The notes under the pieces: model-generated
The model's input: only the letters and a program-made list of their open reading frames with translations
Database searches by the model: none
Told to the model about the DNA's origin: nothing
Part shown: positions 25,509-34,071 of the stretch, piece after piece
Position numbering within the stretch: the first letter of the stretch is position 1
Layout of the letters: each line of letters opens with the position of its first letter
Position numbers and translations under genes: made by a program
From: G963662905 sp963662905
Lineage (GTDB): Bacteria; Bacteroidota; Bacteroidia; Bacteroidales; WRLA01
Assembly: GCA_963662905.2 (NCBI GenBank)
Contig: CAXXFD010000003.1
Span: forward strand, 1,922,001 to 1,986,000
Length of the DNA stretch: 64,000 bases
Direction: 5' to 3'

Positions 25509-26363
25509 ATGGCTTTGGACAGGGATAAAAAACATGGGATTATTGGTTCTGTAATCGTGCATGCGGTTGTGATACTGCTGTTGCTGATATTCGGATTTTC
25601 CACACCGCTTCCGCTTCCTGGCGAAGAAGGTGTTGAAGTCCGTCTGGGAACTGACGATGCCGGAGGTGTAGCAAAAAAAGTTGCTCCTGTTGTCCCCAAA
25701 CCCAACCCAAAACCCAAAACCGAAACAGTGCAGCCCAAACCCCAGGCCGAGGAAGAAATTGTGAAGCAAGACACTGAGGAAACACCGGAAATAGAACCGC
25801 AACAGGAAAAAACGGAGGAAATCAAGCAAGAGGAAGTGGTTGAAAAAGAGCCTGAGAAAACACCCGAAGCAGTAGATTCATCCTTTGTGGAAGAAGAAAC
25901 TATTGAAGAGCCGGATCCTGAACCTGTTGTGAACCCGGCTGCCTTATACAAAGGCAAAACCGATGGCAATGGCGGTAGCGGTGAAAATGCAGATAAAACC
26001 GGTGTTAAAGGCAAACCCGAAGGTGATCCTTCTTCCGATAAAACAGATGGGCTTGGAGGGAAGGGAAATGGCGTTTCCTTTAAACTCGAAGGCCGTGGCA
26101 GCGTATATCTCAAAGAACCTGCATATAACTCCAAAGAGCAAGGCCGCGTGGTTGTAGAAATCATTGTGGATCAGCAGGGGAATGTTGTGCGTGCACTGGC
26201 AGGTAAAAAAATTCCCGGAACATCAATCGGAACTACTGTTACCGATCAAAGCCTGTGGCGTTTGGCTGCCGATGCTGCAAAAAAATCATCCTTCACAGCC
26301 GATCCTTCAGCACCTGAAGGGCAAAAGGGCTATATTATCTATAACTTCATTCGGCTGAATTAA
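25509..26363 (+). CDS. tonB: TonB-family energy transducer
   Basis: A 284-residue protein with one N-terminal membrane helix (about 11-29), a long Pro/Glu/Lys-rich periplasm-spanning linker (about 55-145, with 'PKPNPKPKTE'), a Gly-rich segment and a C-terminal TonB fold (about 195-284, 'GRVVVEIIVDQQGNVVRALAG'). It carries ExbBD energy to outer-membrane TonB-dependent receptors. The start codon follows the exbD stop with no gap. None of its client receptors are in the window. Confidence 0.9.
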   Translation: MALDRDKKHGIIGSVIVHAVVILLLLIFGFSTPLPLPGEEGVEVRLGTDDAGGVAKKVAPVVPKPNPKPKTETVQPKPQAEEEIVKQDTEETPEIEPQQEKTEEIKQEEVVEKEPEKTPEAVDSSFVEEETIEEPDPEPVVNPAALYKGKTDGNGGSGENADKTGVKGKPEGDPSSDKTDGLGGKGNGVSFKLEGRGSVYLKEPAYNSKEQGRVVVEIIVDQQGNVVRALAGKKIPGTSIGTTVTDQSLWRLAADAAKKSSFTADPSAPEGQKGYIIYNFIRLN

Positions 26364-26585
26364 TATTTAAAATTTTGTCAGGCTTTTTCTGTTTGTGGCG
26401 CGCATCTGCACATTTTGTAGCTGTATTGTGTGCTATAGCTAACAAACCCTCTTCTAAGGAATTTTATATGTTGCACATGCATATTTCATTTTTTTTGATT
26501 TTTTCTAGGATTTTAAATCTTTGATATTCAGTTAATTAAATTTTATAAGTAAGTTTTTTTAATTTTTTTTAATAAATCTGGACAA

Positions 26586-26768
26586 CTTTTCCGCATTGGG
26601 GCGTTTAGAGTATGTGAATAAAGGGAAAGAAACCATTTGGTAATTTACCAGGTTGTTGCCCTTGTGGAGGCTTAAATAACGTTCTTATAATAAAATCTTA
26701 GGCTTAATCAGGCAACGTACCTGCGTAGAAGGTTTAGCCCTGTCGGTGGCTCCGACAGGGCTTTTTTT
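26586..26768 (+). ncRNA. Candidate structured small RNA, about 180 nt
   Basis: This gene-free segment can fold with a long-range closing stem: CTTTTcCGCA (26586-26595) against TGCGtAGAAG (26722-26731), one mismatch. Directly inside it AGGTtGTTGCC (26650-26660) pairs with GGCAACgtACCT (26711-26722). A perfect palindrome TGGTAATTTACCA lies just before that stem. It ends in a strong intrinsic terminator. A possible -7 element, TAAATCTG (26573-26580, one mismatch), sits just upstream. Size and the long closing stem recall 6S RNA, but I cannot confirm that family. Confidence 0.5.
26736..26768 (+). terminator. Strong intrinsic terminator
   Basis: AGCCCTGTCGG (26736-26746) pairs perfectly with CCGACAGGGCT (26752-26762) around a 5-base loop and is followed by a T run. 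It is 370 bp after the tonB stop, which suggests it ends a separate small transcript. Confidence 0.88.
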
Positions 26769-26849
26769 ATGTTAATCAAATACTTATAAGCATTTCCTTA
26801 TTAAAATTGATCCCAAACTAAATTTTCAGCATAACTTAAGAGTGAATTA

Positions 26850-26870
26850 TTTAGACATTATATGTCTAAA
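26850..26870. repeat. 9-bp palindrome
   Basis: TTTAGACAT (26850-26858) and ATGTCTAAA (26862-26870) are perfect inverted arms around three bases. There is no T run, so it looks more like a protein-binding dyad or a repeat remnant than a terminator. Confidence 0.5.
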
Positions 26871-27188
26871 ATATGCGGGATGTATTTTTATGCCCCACAT
26901 TCTGTATAAAAAAACAAAACCTCCCGCAAAAGCTACGGGCGGGTGAAGCACGATCTGCCTAATCTGATTTTTTTCAGGAATCTGTGGCGTATTCTCAGGA
27001 ATCATTCGATTTGCCCGCATATAATTTGTAGCGACATGGCAGCGCGATGATAGCGCGCCCCCTGGTCCTTTATCTGGGCAAAAAAAAAGTCAGCAGGATT
27101 GTGTAAAGCTTAAATCAAAACCAGAAACACAGCGAATTTCAAAGCCGGATGTTATGGAGATTTCACGAGTAATAAATGCGTTCACTTA

Positions 27189-27229
27189 TCACTTATCGGA
27201 TGACTACACTAATCACTCATCGGATGACT
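27189..27229. repeat. Two 17-base direct repeats
   Basis: TCACTTATCGGATGACT (27189-27205) and TCACTCATCGGATGACT (27213-27229) differ at one base and start 24 bases apart. A partial third copy of the start (TTCACTTATC) precedes them at 27181. Function unknown. Confidence 0.6.
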
Positions 27230-27260
27230 TTGAGCCTTCCAATGAGTAGATTAAGTGAAT

Positions 27261-27297
27261 AAAAAAAGCAGCTTTTCAAGAAAAACTGCTTTTTTAT
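27261..27297 (-). terminator. Terminator of the lipoprotein gene
   Basis: AAGCAGCTTTT and AAAAACTGCTT form a hairpin with T or A runs on both sides, 20-55 bp after the stop of the leftward lipoprotein gene. It could act in both directions. Confidence 0.75.
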
Positions 27298-27315
27298 TCG
27301 GAATGTCATTTCTCT

Positions 27316-28353
27316 TTAGGGTTCTTTGAAACCCCTGTCAGTTTCTTTTATAATAGATTCACGGGTATCGGGATGGAGATTAAAGAAAATTTCCTGCGAA
27401 AAGCGACAGGCAAAAAGGCCCAGTCCGTTTTCAATATTGGAATATTGCGGCCTGTCCTGAACCAGGCTGCTGCTCGGCTCATTCAATTCGATATAGGTGT
27501 TAAACTCATCAGATGCCGTTGTTGTGATCAGTTCAATCCCTGTGGCTATGCGCACAAGCTGTGCATCGTAAGGTATGGCCTGCTTTATGAAACTATAAAA
27601 GTCCATGGTTTCATAGGGGAATGAAAGTTCGTCACCTGTGCTTTCGATATTATCGGAAACAGTCTCTCCAATAAACCAATCCGCACTTTTTTGTGTTGTA
27701 TCGCCTCCCGGCAGAAACTCTTGATAATAAAAACGATAAACGACTTTATATAGCCGGGCGTTTTTGGCAGATTTTACTACAACGCTATTGTTATTATCCG
27801 GTCTGTAAGCAAAATTAATCATCGGGTTGGTCGGATTCCAGCGTGGTTTTTCAATGGAAACCTTGCCGAGAATAGGCGTAATGGATGAAACCTCCTTACC
27901 GCTGGTCGTGTTTTTTATGCGGATTTCATAGTAATACGTGTCCGTACCCGAAGTACTGTATAGCGTATCAATATCCGCGCTATAAACAATCTGATCCGGA
28001 TAATAGAAAGTTCCTTCTTCTTTGTTTTTCACCATGGTGGTATCAAATGTAAATATGCGCCCCGTAGCCACCGGTGCATTCACTCCATTCGATATTTTCT
28101 CGATCAGTTTTACCTCCATGACGTTCGGATCGTAATAGCTCGAATCCGGCACTTTTGCCATTTGCAGCGCATTGCCTTCACCAAGAAAAGCCTTGTTGAT
28201 TTTTATGTACTGCGTTTTCTCACTCTGATCCAATATCCCATAAACTATGGTATAGTCCTTCCATTCTGCATTTACATCCAGATCTGTTGAACAGGCATTC
28301 CAGAGGAGTAAAATACCTGCTAATAAAGCCGTTATAATTCCATTTCTTCTCAT
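27316..28353 (-). CDS. Lipoprotein of unknown function (DUF4249-like)
   Basis: A 345-residue exported lipoprotein. A short basic N terminus (MRRNG) is followed by a hydrophobic stretch and Cys in LLLWNACS, a workable lipobox. The rest is beta-rich, starting with a 'TIVYGILDQSEKTQYIKINKAFLG' strand pair that recalls the DUF4249 lipoproteins of Bacteroidota; this assignment is tentative. I chose the ATG at 28353 rather than the GTG two codons upstream because a TATTTTTG promoter-like element runs right up to that GTG. It is transcribed alone and ends at its own terminator. Likely located at the outer membrane. Confidence 0.7.
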   Translation of the reverse strand: MRRNGIITALLAGILLLWNACSTDLDVNAEWKDYTIVYGILDQSEKTQYIKINKAFLGEGNALQMAKVPDSSYYDPNVMEVKLIEKISNGVNAPVATGRIFTFDTTMVKNKEEGTFYYPDQIVYSADIDTLYSTSGTDTYYYEIRIKNTTSGKEVSSITPILGKVSIEKPRWNPTNPMINFAYRPDNNNSVVVKSAKNARLYKVVYRFYYQEFLPGGDTTQKSADWFIGETVSDNIESTGDELSFPYETMDFYSFIKQAIPYDAQLVRIATGIELITTTASDEFNTYIELNEPSSSLVQDRPQYSNIENGLGLFACRFSQEIFFNLHPDTRESIIKETDRGFKEP

Positions 28354-28560
28354 GGCCACAAAAATAGTTAATATTAAAATATAAGTCTATAACTGTACAA
28401 AAAAAAATCACGGATATTGTGAATAAGGGACTATCTCCGGCTTACAAACATTTATTCGCCTTGGAAAGCTCAGCACTGGCATCCCGAAACTTTTCGGACT
28501 CCTTGCTTTCAGAACAAGAATAATCCTGAAGCTTCGGGAGACATTAAGGACAAACACTTC

Positions 28561-29949
28561 TTATTTCCAAAATTCAAACCACTTCTTAAAGCGAAACTCT
28601 TCTATGTTTATTTTTTGGATACTCTTGATATTTAAGCCATATGGTGCAAGAGCTTTCCCCAGCCTTCGGGAAAAAAAGCTTCCCACATCAGTAATCCGGG
28701 ACGCAAGAGCTTTGTAGTACGGCAGTAATTGCACATCCCTGACATCCTCCAGCACATTCAAAACACTTATTACCACATCTTCAGATTCATCCTGAAGTCC
28801 CTTGATAAACAGATGCAAATATTGGGTTTTGTCTTTCATCTCTCCCAAAGTGCTGTATGCATGGCTCCTTATTGGTTCACTTTTATGGTTCAGGAAAGGG
28901 ATAATCCAATCATCGCATGGATGCGTACAAGACAAAATAAGATAAAAATAAGCCTGATAATTTTCCTCATCAATTTTATGGATCAAGGGCTTGATCAACA
29001 CCATCCAGTCGTCTGCTTTCGTATTTGCATAAAGGCATAAAATCCTCAAAAATGAAGTAAGGTTGGTCTCCAACAACCGCCTTAGATATGGTTTTGCCCT
29101 TTGATAATCAGACTTACATAGCGATTCTATCATCATTTCCGGGGCATCCTTTTCAGGGATCAGTTTTTCCAAACGATCTAAAACATCCGAATTAAGTTTC
29201 CTTTTCGACAAGAGGGACCACAAATAATCATCTTTTTCTTTGGGATTCTTCGACGACAAAAACTTATCCAGCAAATCATGCGGTGTTCCCGTATTGCTCA
29301 GTCCGAACCAACCGGAATGTTCTCCCAGCAATTCTCCTGAGATAATTTCATTGAGCCACCGTTCATACCAATCCAGGAAATTGTTTTCGAAAGTAAAAAA
29401 CGGCTTACCCAAATCCATATCATAATAAATTACACGCCCCGTATGCGGGCCATTGAGGATGATCCCTGTCAAAAAAGTACATCCCTGCGAGCCAATCGGT
29501 AATACGCCCCCATAGATTTTCCCGAGCTCTTTATCGTAATCCTGATCGGAAATATTATCAGTTTCATCGATAACTTTCAACAGCGACCTCCAGTATTCAT
29601 CGCTCATATTCGGATAAAGCACACATTTCCCTTTCAAATATTTTTCCGTGTCGCACTCGATAACCGCTTCAAGATCATATCCCAAAGGGTAAATACCATA
29701 GAAAGGCCCGGCCATGGACTGGCCATTGAACATCCCTCCGTTTCCCACCTGAAGAACAAATTGCCGGTAACAGTCCGGCAAACGGATGGAATGGGCCTTT
29801 TCAAAAGCCTGCACTTTCCAGTCGCCGACTAATCTGCCAAAACGGTATTTATGATGGCTGGCACCAAAAGCTTTGCGCCGCAAATCAACCACCTTGGCCT
29901 TGATCAGCTTCAGTTTTATCCTCCTTAATTGTTGGTCATATTCGGACAT
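28561..29949 (-). CDS. SMI1/KNR4 (SUKH) domain protein with HEAT-like repeats
   Basis: A 462-residue cytoplasmic protein. Residues about 40-200 match the SMI1/KNR4 (SUKH) fold: 'FEKAHSIRLPDCYRQFVLQVGNGG', 'YGIYPLG' and 'VLPIGSQGCTFLTGIILNG'. The C-terminal half (about 265-440) is alpha-helical with HEAT-like units such as 'PFLNHKSEPIRSHAYSTLGEM'. SUKH proteins often act as immunity proteins against contact-delivered toxins, yet no toxin gene is adjacent. It may be an orphan immunity gene or have a house-keeping role. An exact -7 element TACATTTG is on the reverse strand at 29991-29998. Confidence 0.78.
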   Translation of the reverse strand: MSEYDQQLRRIKLKLIKAKVVDLRRKAFGASHHKYRFGRLVGDWKVQAFEKAHSIRLPDCYRQFVLQVGNGGMFNGQSMAGPFYGIYPLGYDLEAVIECDTEKYLKGKCVLYPNMSDEYWRSLLKVIDETDNISDQDYDKELGKIYGGVLPIGSQGCTFLTGIILNGPHTGRVIYYDMDLGKPFFTFENNFLDWYERWLNEIISGELLGEHSGWFGLSNTGTPHDLLDKFLSSKNPKEKDDYLWSLLSKRKLNSDVLDRLEKLIPEKDAPEMMIESLCKSDYQRAKPYLRRLLETNLTSFLRILCLYANTKADDWMVLIKPLIHKIDEENYQAYFYLILSCTHPCDDWIIPFLNHKSEPIRSHAYSTLGEMKDKTQYLHLFIKGLQDESEDVVISVLNVLEDVRDVQLLPYYKALASRITDVGSFFSRRLGKALAPYGLNIKSIQKINIEEFRFKKWFEFWK

Positions 29950-29990
29950 TGAATAGCATGAAAAAGAATTGGAACGCCCTTTTCACTATT

Positions 29991-29998
29991 CAAATGTA
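29991..29998 (-). promoter_or_regulatory. Candidate -7 element of the SMI1/KNR4 gene
   Basis: The reverse strand reads TACATTTG, an exact TAnnTTTG match about 42 bases before the start codon. No matching -33 box was seen. Confidence 0.4.
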
Positions 29999-30095
29999 CA
30001 AAAAAAAGAAGTGGGGTAAGTCCCCGGTTTAAAACAAAATTGCCATTAAGCAGCCTACATAATGATGCGCTTGCCCTGCGAACCTATAAAGTTAT

Positions 30096-32087
30096 CTAAG
30101 GCTTATCATCATGATCGTCTCTGAATCCAAGCCCGGGTTTGGTAAAATTAATTTTCCGAATATTTTTCGCAAGTTCAATACGCTGCACAAAGGAATCGAT
30201 AAGCTTGTCATAAAGCTCATCCTGCAATACCAAATCCTCAATTCCATGATCAATATTGGGGTTATCGTTAACCTCAACAACATAGACCTTAGAGTCAACC
30301 ACCTTTAAATCAACTCCATAAAGGCCGTCACCAATTAAAGAAGCGGCCTTTTGTGCTACTTTTAACACATCAGGTGGCGCGTCATCAATGGAAAGGGTTT
30401 CTGATTTTCCGGCCTGATCGTCTTCTTTTTTACTGTTCCAATTATAAATCTGCCAGTGGTTATTCGACATATAATACTTACAAACGAACAAAGGTTTATT
30501 ATCGAGAATTCCCACACGCCAATCGAAATCAGAATAAAGGAACTCCTGGCAAACGAGCATGTCCGAAATTTTAAAAAGTTTCTTCATCTCCAGCAGCGCT
30601 TCTTCTTTATTGTTTACTTTTTTAACGCCGAGTGAAAACGCACTATCGGGCTGCTTGATCACCAAAGGGTAATTGAATTTATCCAGCTGTTTATCATGGA
30701 ACATATTTCGGCTGAGCGCAAATGTTTTTGGGGTTCGGATGCGGTGTTTCTTAAACAGCTCGTCCTGATAAATTTTATTGGAGCAACGCAAAATCGACCA
30801 GGGATCATCCAAAACAACCAGGCCTTCGGAATAGGCCAAACGTGAAATTTCGTAGGTATGGTGATTTACCTGAGTGGTTTCCCGGATAAAAAGCGCATCA
30901 AATTCATTAATTTTTTCGACATCATTTTTCGTAATGAACTCAACATAAATACCTTTTTTATTGGCTGCACTTTTGATACGCTGCAATGCAGCCTCATTGG
31001 AAGGCGGGTTAATTTCCTGAGGATTTACCAAAACGGCAAGATCATATTTATAATTGATCAGCTTAGGGAAATTATAACGTTTACGTCTGAAATAATCCGC
31101 TGCAAACTGATAAAGCAGTTCCTCTTCCTCCCCGGGAATACTTTTAAAGGTGAGGGTTCTGATGCTTTTGATGAGCCACTTATCGTGCTTCACAAATTTT
31201 ACTCGAAATAATGGCGCTTCAAATAACTGGAATAATTTCGTTGCCAGCAGTTTATATCCTTTATTCGGGCTTTGTCCGAAATAAATATTCAGCGAAAAAA
31301 CAGTTTCTTTGCTTTTATTTAACGCACGGTTGATCATCTCATCCAGCTCAAAAGCAGCCGATTGGATGACGTTCATTATGCGAAAATCGCGGATTGTTGC
31401 AATATTGGGCATTACGCGCTGGCCCCTGGCCGATGCGAGCAAAGAAACATAATATCCATAGGTTTGGTATTTATACGAACTGCATAAATTAAACACCCGG
31501 AAATCACCGCTTTGATAGGTTGTATTGCTCAGATATTCTTTCACAGAAATGATGCGGGCGTTGATGTCCGGCCGGTTCCATTTATAGGGCTGATCTATAA
31601 CAACCAGGTTATCCAAGCCCTTGTTCCTGACCGTTGATTCGATCATAAGCTCCATTTTTACGGCATCGAAGCCCGGAGCATAATAATCCTTTAATACTTG
31701 TTTTTGCTCAAAACCATGCCCACGGTACCAGGTAAGCAATTCATGATTATTGATGGCCGCTTCCAAAACAATCTTTTCAAAGCCCTTGTTCTCAGCATAG
31801 CTTTTAACATAAGCCATTAAAAAAGAGCCAACGCCCTTGTTTTGAAAATCGGGATCCGTGGCAATACTGTACAGCCTGAGCGTATTACGGTATTTAAAAA
31901 GAACAGCTGCGCCCCTTCTTTTTTTAAGCTCCTGATCTTCAACCACAAGCACTTCCTGAAAATGGCTTTTGATACTGTTTGCCAGACTTGTTTTTGTATT
32001 ACGCTGATATTGTGGAAACGAGCTGTTTTCCAGTTCAAGCAAAAACGCTAAGTCTTCGGTTTTCGCCTGACGAATTATGAGTTTCAT
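30096..32087 (-). CDS. GNAT acetyltransferase / RimK-like ATP-grasp ligase fusion
   Basis: A 663-residue three-part enzyme. Residues 1-150 are a GNAT N-acetyltransferase ('LYSIATDPDFQNKGVGSFLM', the acetyl-CoA loop). Residues about 160-330 resemble the RLAN domain that precedes some RimK-like ligases. Residues about 420-640 are an ATP-grasp domain with 'YPLVIKQPDSAFSLGVKKV' and the metal-binding EVNDNPNID. ATP-grasp enzymes of this kind join an amine to a carboxylate, often adding amino acids to a peptide or small molecule; the GNAT part may acetylate the same product. It is transcribed alone; the usual partner genes are absent. Domain calls firm, substrate unknown. Confidence 0.85.
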   Translation of the reverse strand: MKLIIRQAKTEDLAFLLELENSSFPQYQRNTKTSLANSIKSHFQEVLVVEDQELKKRRGAAVLFKYRNTLRLYSIATDPDFQNKGVGSFLMAYVKSYAENKGFEKIVLEAAINNHELLTWYRGHGFEQKQVLKDYYAPGFDAVKMELMIESTVRNKGLDNLVVIDQPYKWNRPDINARIISVKEYLSNTTYQSGDFRVFNLCSSYKYQTYGYYVSLLASARGQRVMPNIATIRDFRIMNVIQSAAFELDEMINRALNKSKETVFSLNIYFGQSPNKGYKLLATKLFQLFEAPLFRVKFVKHDKWLIKSIRTLTFKSIPGEEEELLYQFAADYFRRKRYNFPKLINYKYDLAVLVNPQEINPPSNEAALQRIKSAANKKGIYVEFITKNDVEKINEFDALFIRETTQVNHHTYEISRLAYSEGLVVLDDPWSILRCSNKIYQDELFKKHRIRTPKTFALSRNMFHDKQLDKFNYPLVIKQPDSAFSLGVKKVNNKEEALLEMKKLFKISDMLVCQEFLYSDFDWRVGILDNKPLFVCKYYMSNNHWQIYNWNSKKEDDQAGKSETLSIDDAPPDVLKVAQKAASLIGDGLYGVDLKVVDSKVYVVEVNDNPNIDHGIEDLVLQDELYDKLIDSFVQRIELAKNIRKINFTKPGLGFRDDHDDKP

Positions 32088-32250
32088 TGGTTTAAAATCA
32101 ATCTTTGATTATATCATAAAACACTACAAAACAATAAATTATAACAATAATTTGTCTTTAGGAATATTTTCTCAAAGATAGTTTTTTTGCAATCCTTCCA
32201 TAATTTTTTCCTCTATAAAATAAAAAATACCAAAAGGCCGCGATTTGGCA

Positions 32251-32282
32251 TTGCAACAGTGTTGATACAGTGTTGCAACAGT
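32251..32282. promoter_or_regulatory. Repeat cluster, candidate operator
   Basis: TTGCAACAGT occurs twice (32251-32260 and 32273-32282), 22 bases apart. TTGCAACA (32251-32258) also forms an 8-bp inverted repeat with TGTTGCAA (32271-32278), and a smaller dyad CAACAgTGTTG is nested inside. It lies 164-195 bp upstream of the ATP-grasp gene, in the gap after the SulP gene. The pattern fits a regulator binding site; no protein is assigned. Confidence 0.45.
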
Positions 32283-32351
32283 ATAACATCAGCGGAACAA
32301 TGCCGCAGGATCCGGCAAAACGGATAAGAGAAGATTTAAACAGGACTAATC

Positions 32352-33992
32352 TTACTCCCAGTCTTTACAATAGCCCTCCAGCCATTTGGCGCAATCTTCA
32401 ATACTTTCGAAGAGGTATTTTTCGGGCAGCACTTCAGGGACCATATGAGTTTTCCGGAGCAGGTACAATGGTTGCTCCTGCGTCATGGTCAAAACAACCA
32501 CAATACCGGCTTTTTGCATTTCCTTGATAACCTCTTCGAGTGCGTAAAGTCCGGACTGATCGACATAAGGCACTTTTTTCATCCGGAAGATGATCACTTT
32601 GGCATCTTTGGGGATATTGTTGACCCGTTCCATCATTTTTGATGCCACACCAAAAAACATAGGGCCGTCAAATCGTTTGATATAGACATGGTCCCGCTGG
32701 AGTTTCAGATTTGCCTCATCGCTCCATGCCATTTCCCTGTCGTATTTATCCACTTTATTGAGCGATGTTGTTTTTTCGACCATCTCGCTGGCCTTCCGCA
32801 TAAAAATCAGTGAGGCCATCACCATACCGATGCCCACAGCTTGCAACAGGTCCACAAAAACAGTCAAAATCAAGACAACAATCAGGATAAAAGCGTCGGA
32901 CTTAGGTACTTTGGCGATATTTTTCAAGCCTTTGATATCCACAATTCCGATTCCGACGGTAATCAATATTCCGGCCAAAGCCGATAGCGGGATAAAAGCC
33001 ACATATTTGCCCAGACCGAGCACAACCAGCATTAAAAGCAAGGCGTGAACCACACCCGATAATTTGGTTTGTCCACCGGATTTTACATTCACGACGGTAC
33101 GCATGGTGGCGCCGGCACCCGGAATTCCTCCAATGAGGGATGAAGCCATATTCCCAATTCCCTGGCCAATCAGTTCTTTATTGCTGTTGTGCTTTGTGCG
33201 CGTGATGTTGTCGGCAACCACGGATGTGAGCAAGGAATCGATCGTTCCCAAACCAGCCAGTGTAACAGCCGGGATCAAGGCCATGCTTATATCGGTGAAA
33301 TTCAGATTTGCAAAACCGGCGATTTTCAGAGAGGGCAATCCGGAGGGCATTTCGCCAATAAGCGGGACGTCCAAATGAAAAAGATAGCTTGCCACTGAAG
33401 CCAGCAGCAAGGCAATAAGCGTGCTGGGAACAGCTTTGGTGAGTTTGGGCGCAAGGTAGATGATCAGCACGGTTGCGGAAGCCAAAATCATAGAAGTCAT
33501 ATTTAATGCGTTTACAGCATCAGGCAGTTGGCTAAAAACGGAGATTATTTTTGCCGGCGACTGCAATCCCAGTACGGGAAATATCTGAAACACAATGATT
33601 ATAACACCAATTCCGCTCATAAATCCGGAAAGCACCGGATAGGGAATATATTTGATGTATTTCCCAATTTTAAGTACTCCGAATAAAATCTGGAAAGCTC
33701 CTGCCAATAAAAAAGTAATAACAATAATTCCCCAGGCGCTTTCGATATTCCCGTATCGTGCAACAGCCATGGAAACTACGGTAGCAGAAACTACGGTCAT
33801 GGGCCCTGTAGGCCCGCTGATCTGGGTATTTGTTCCGCCAAACAGGGCAGCAAACAGCCCCAAAACCATAGCGCCATACAATCCTGCACTGGCTCCAAGA
33901 CCCGACTGAACCCCGAAAGCCAAAGCCAGGGGCAATGCAACAATCCCGGCGGTCAACCCACCAAAAATGTCGCCTTTGATATTTTTTTTCAT
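32352..33992 (-). CDS. SulP-family anion transporter with STAS domain
   Basis: A 546-residue inner-membrane transporter of the SLC26/SulP family. The N-terminal 'IFGGLTAGIVALPLALAFGV' and 'ALFGGTNTQISGPTGPMTVV' are family signatures; about 12-14 helices follow to residue 410, then a cytoplasmic STAS domain (about 440-546). Substrates in the family include sulfate, bicarbonate and dicarboxylates; the sequence does not tell which. I chose the ATG at 33992 because the signature begins right after it, while the longer frame from 34049 adds a non-conserved 19-residue lead. It follows the decarboxylase gene on the same strand with about 80 bp between. Confidence 0.88.
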   Translation of the reverse strand: MKKNIKGDIFGGLTAGIVALPLALAFGVQSGLGASAGLYGAMVLGLFAALFGGTNTQISGPTGPMTVVSATVVSMAVARYGNIESAWGIIVITFLLAGAFQILFGVLKIGKYIKYIPYPVLSGFMSGIGVIIIVFQIFPVLGLQSPAKIISVFSQLPDAVNALNMTSMILASATVLIIYLAPKLTKAVPSTLIALLLASVASYLFHLDVPLIGEMPSGLPSLKIAGFANLNFTDISMALIPAVTLAGLGTIDSLLTSVVADNITRTKHNSNKELIGQGIGNMASSLIGGIPGAGATMRTVVNVKSGGQTKLSGVVHALLLMLVVLGLGKYVAFIPLSALAGILITVGIGIVDIKGLKNIAKVPKSDAFILIVVLILTVFVDLLQAVGIGMVMASLIFMRKASEMVEKTTSLNKVDKYDREMAWSDEANLKLQRDHVYIKRFDGPMFFGVASKMMERVNNIPKDAKVIIFRMKKVPYVDQSGLYALEEVIKEMQKAGIVVVLTMTQEQPLYLLRKTHMVPEVLPEKYLFESIEDCAKWLEGYCKDWE

Positions 33993-34071
33993 ATTTAAAA
34001 AATAAAAAACAGGGCAAAAGCCAGGCTCGTAAAAGTGGCTTCCCGTCACTAAAAGATTTATAAATTCAGGT

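Larger units (their letters stand above)
26364..27315. other. 952-bp gene-free region with small-RNA candidate and repeats
   Basis: No protein gene can be supported. The stretch holds a candidate structured RNA ending at a strong terminator (26586-26768), a 9-bp palindrome TTTAGACAT/ATGTCTAAA (26850-26870), a GC-rich hairpin with CCCGC/GCGGG (26923-26943) that is followed on the reverse strand by T runs, two 17-base near-identical direct repeats (27189-27205 and 27213-27229) and the terminator of the leftward lipoprotein gene at its end. Confidence 0.6.

Noticed and set aside
25274..26164. Long open frame on the reverse strand across exbD and tonB (296 codons)
   Set aside because: Low-complexity Ser/Pro protein that mirrors the Pro/Glu-rich TonB linker; it is the shadow of tonB.
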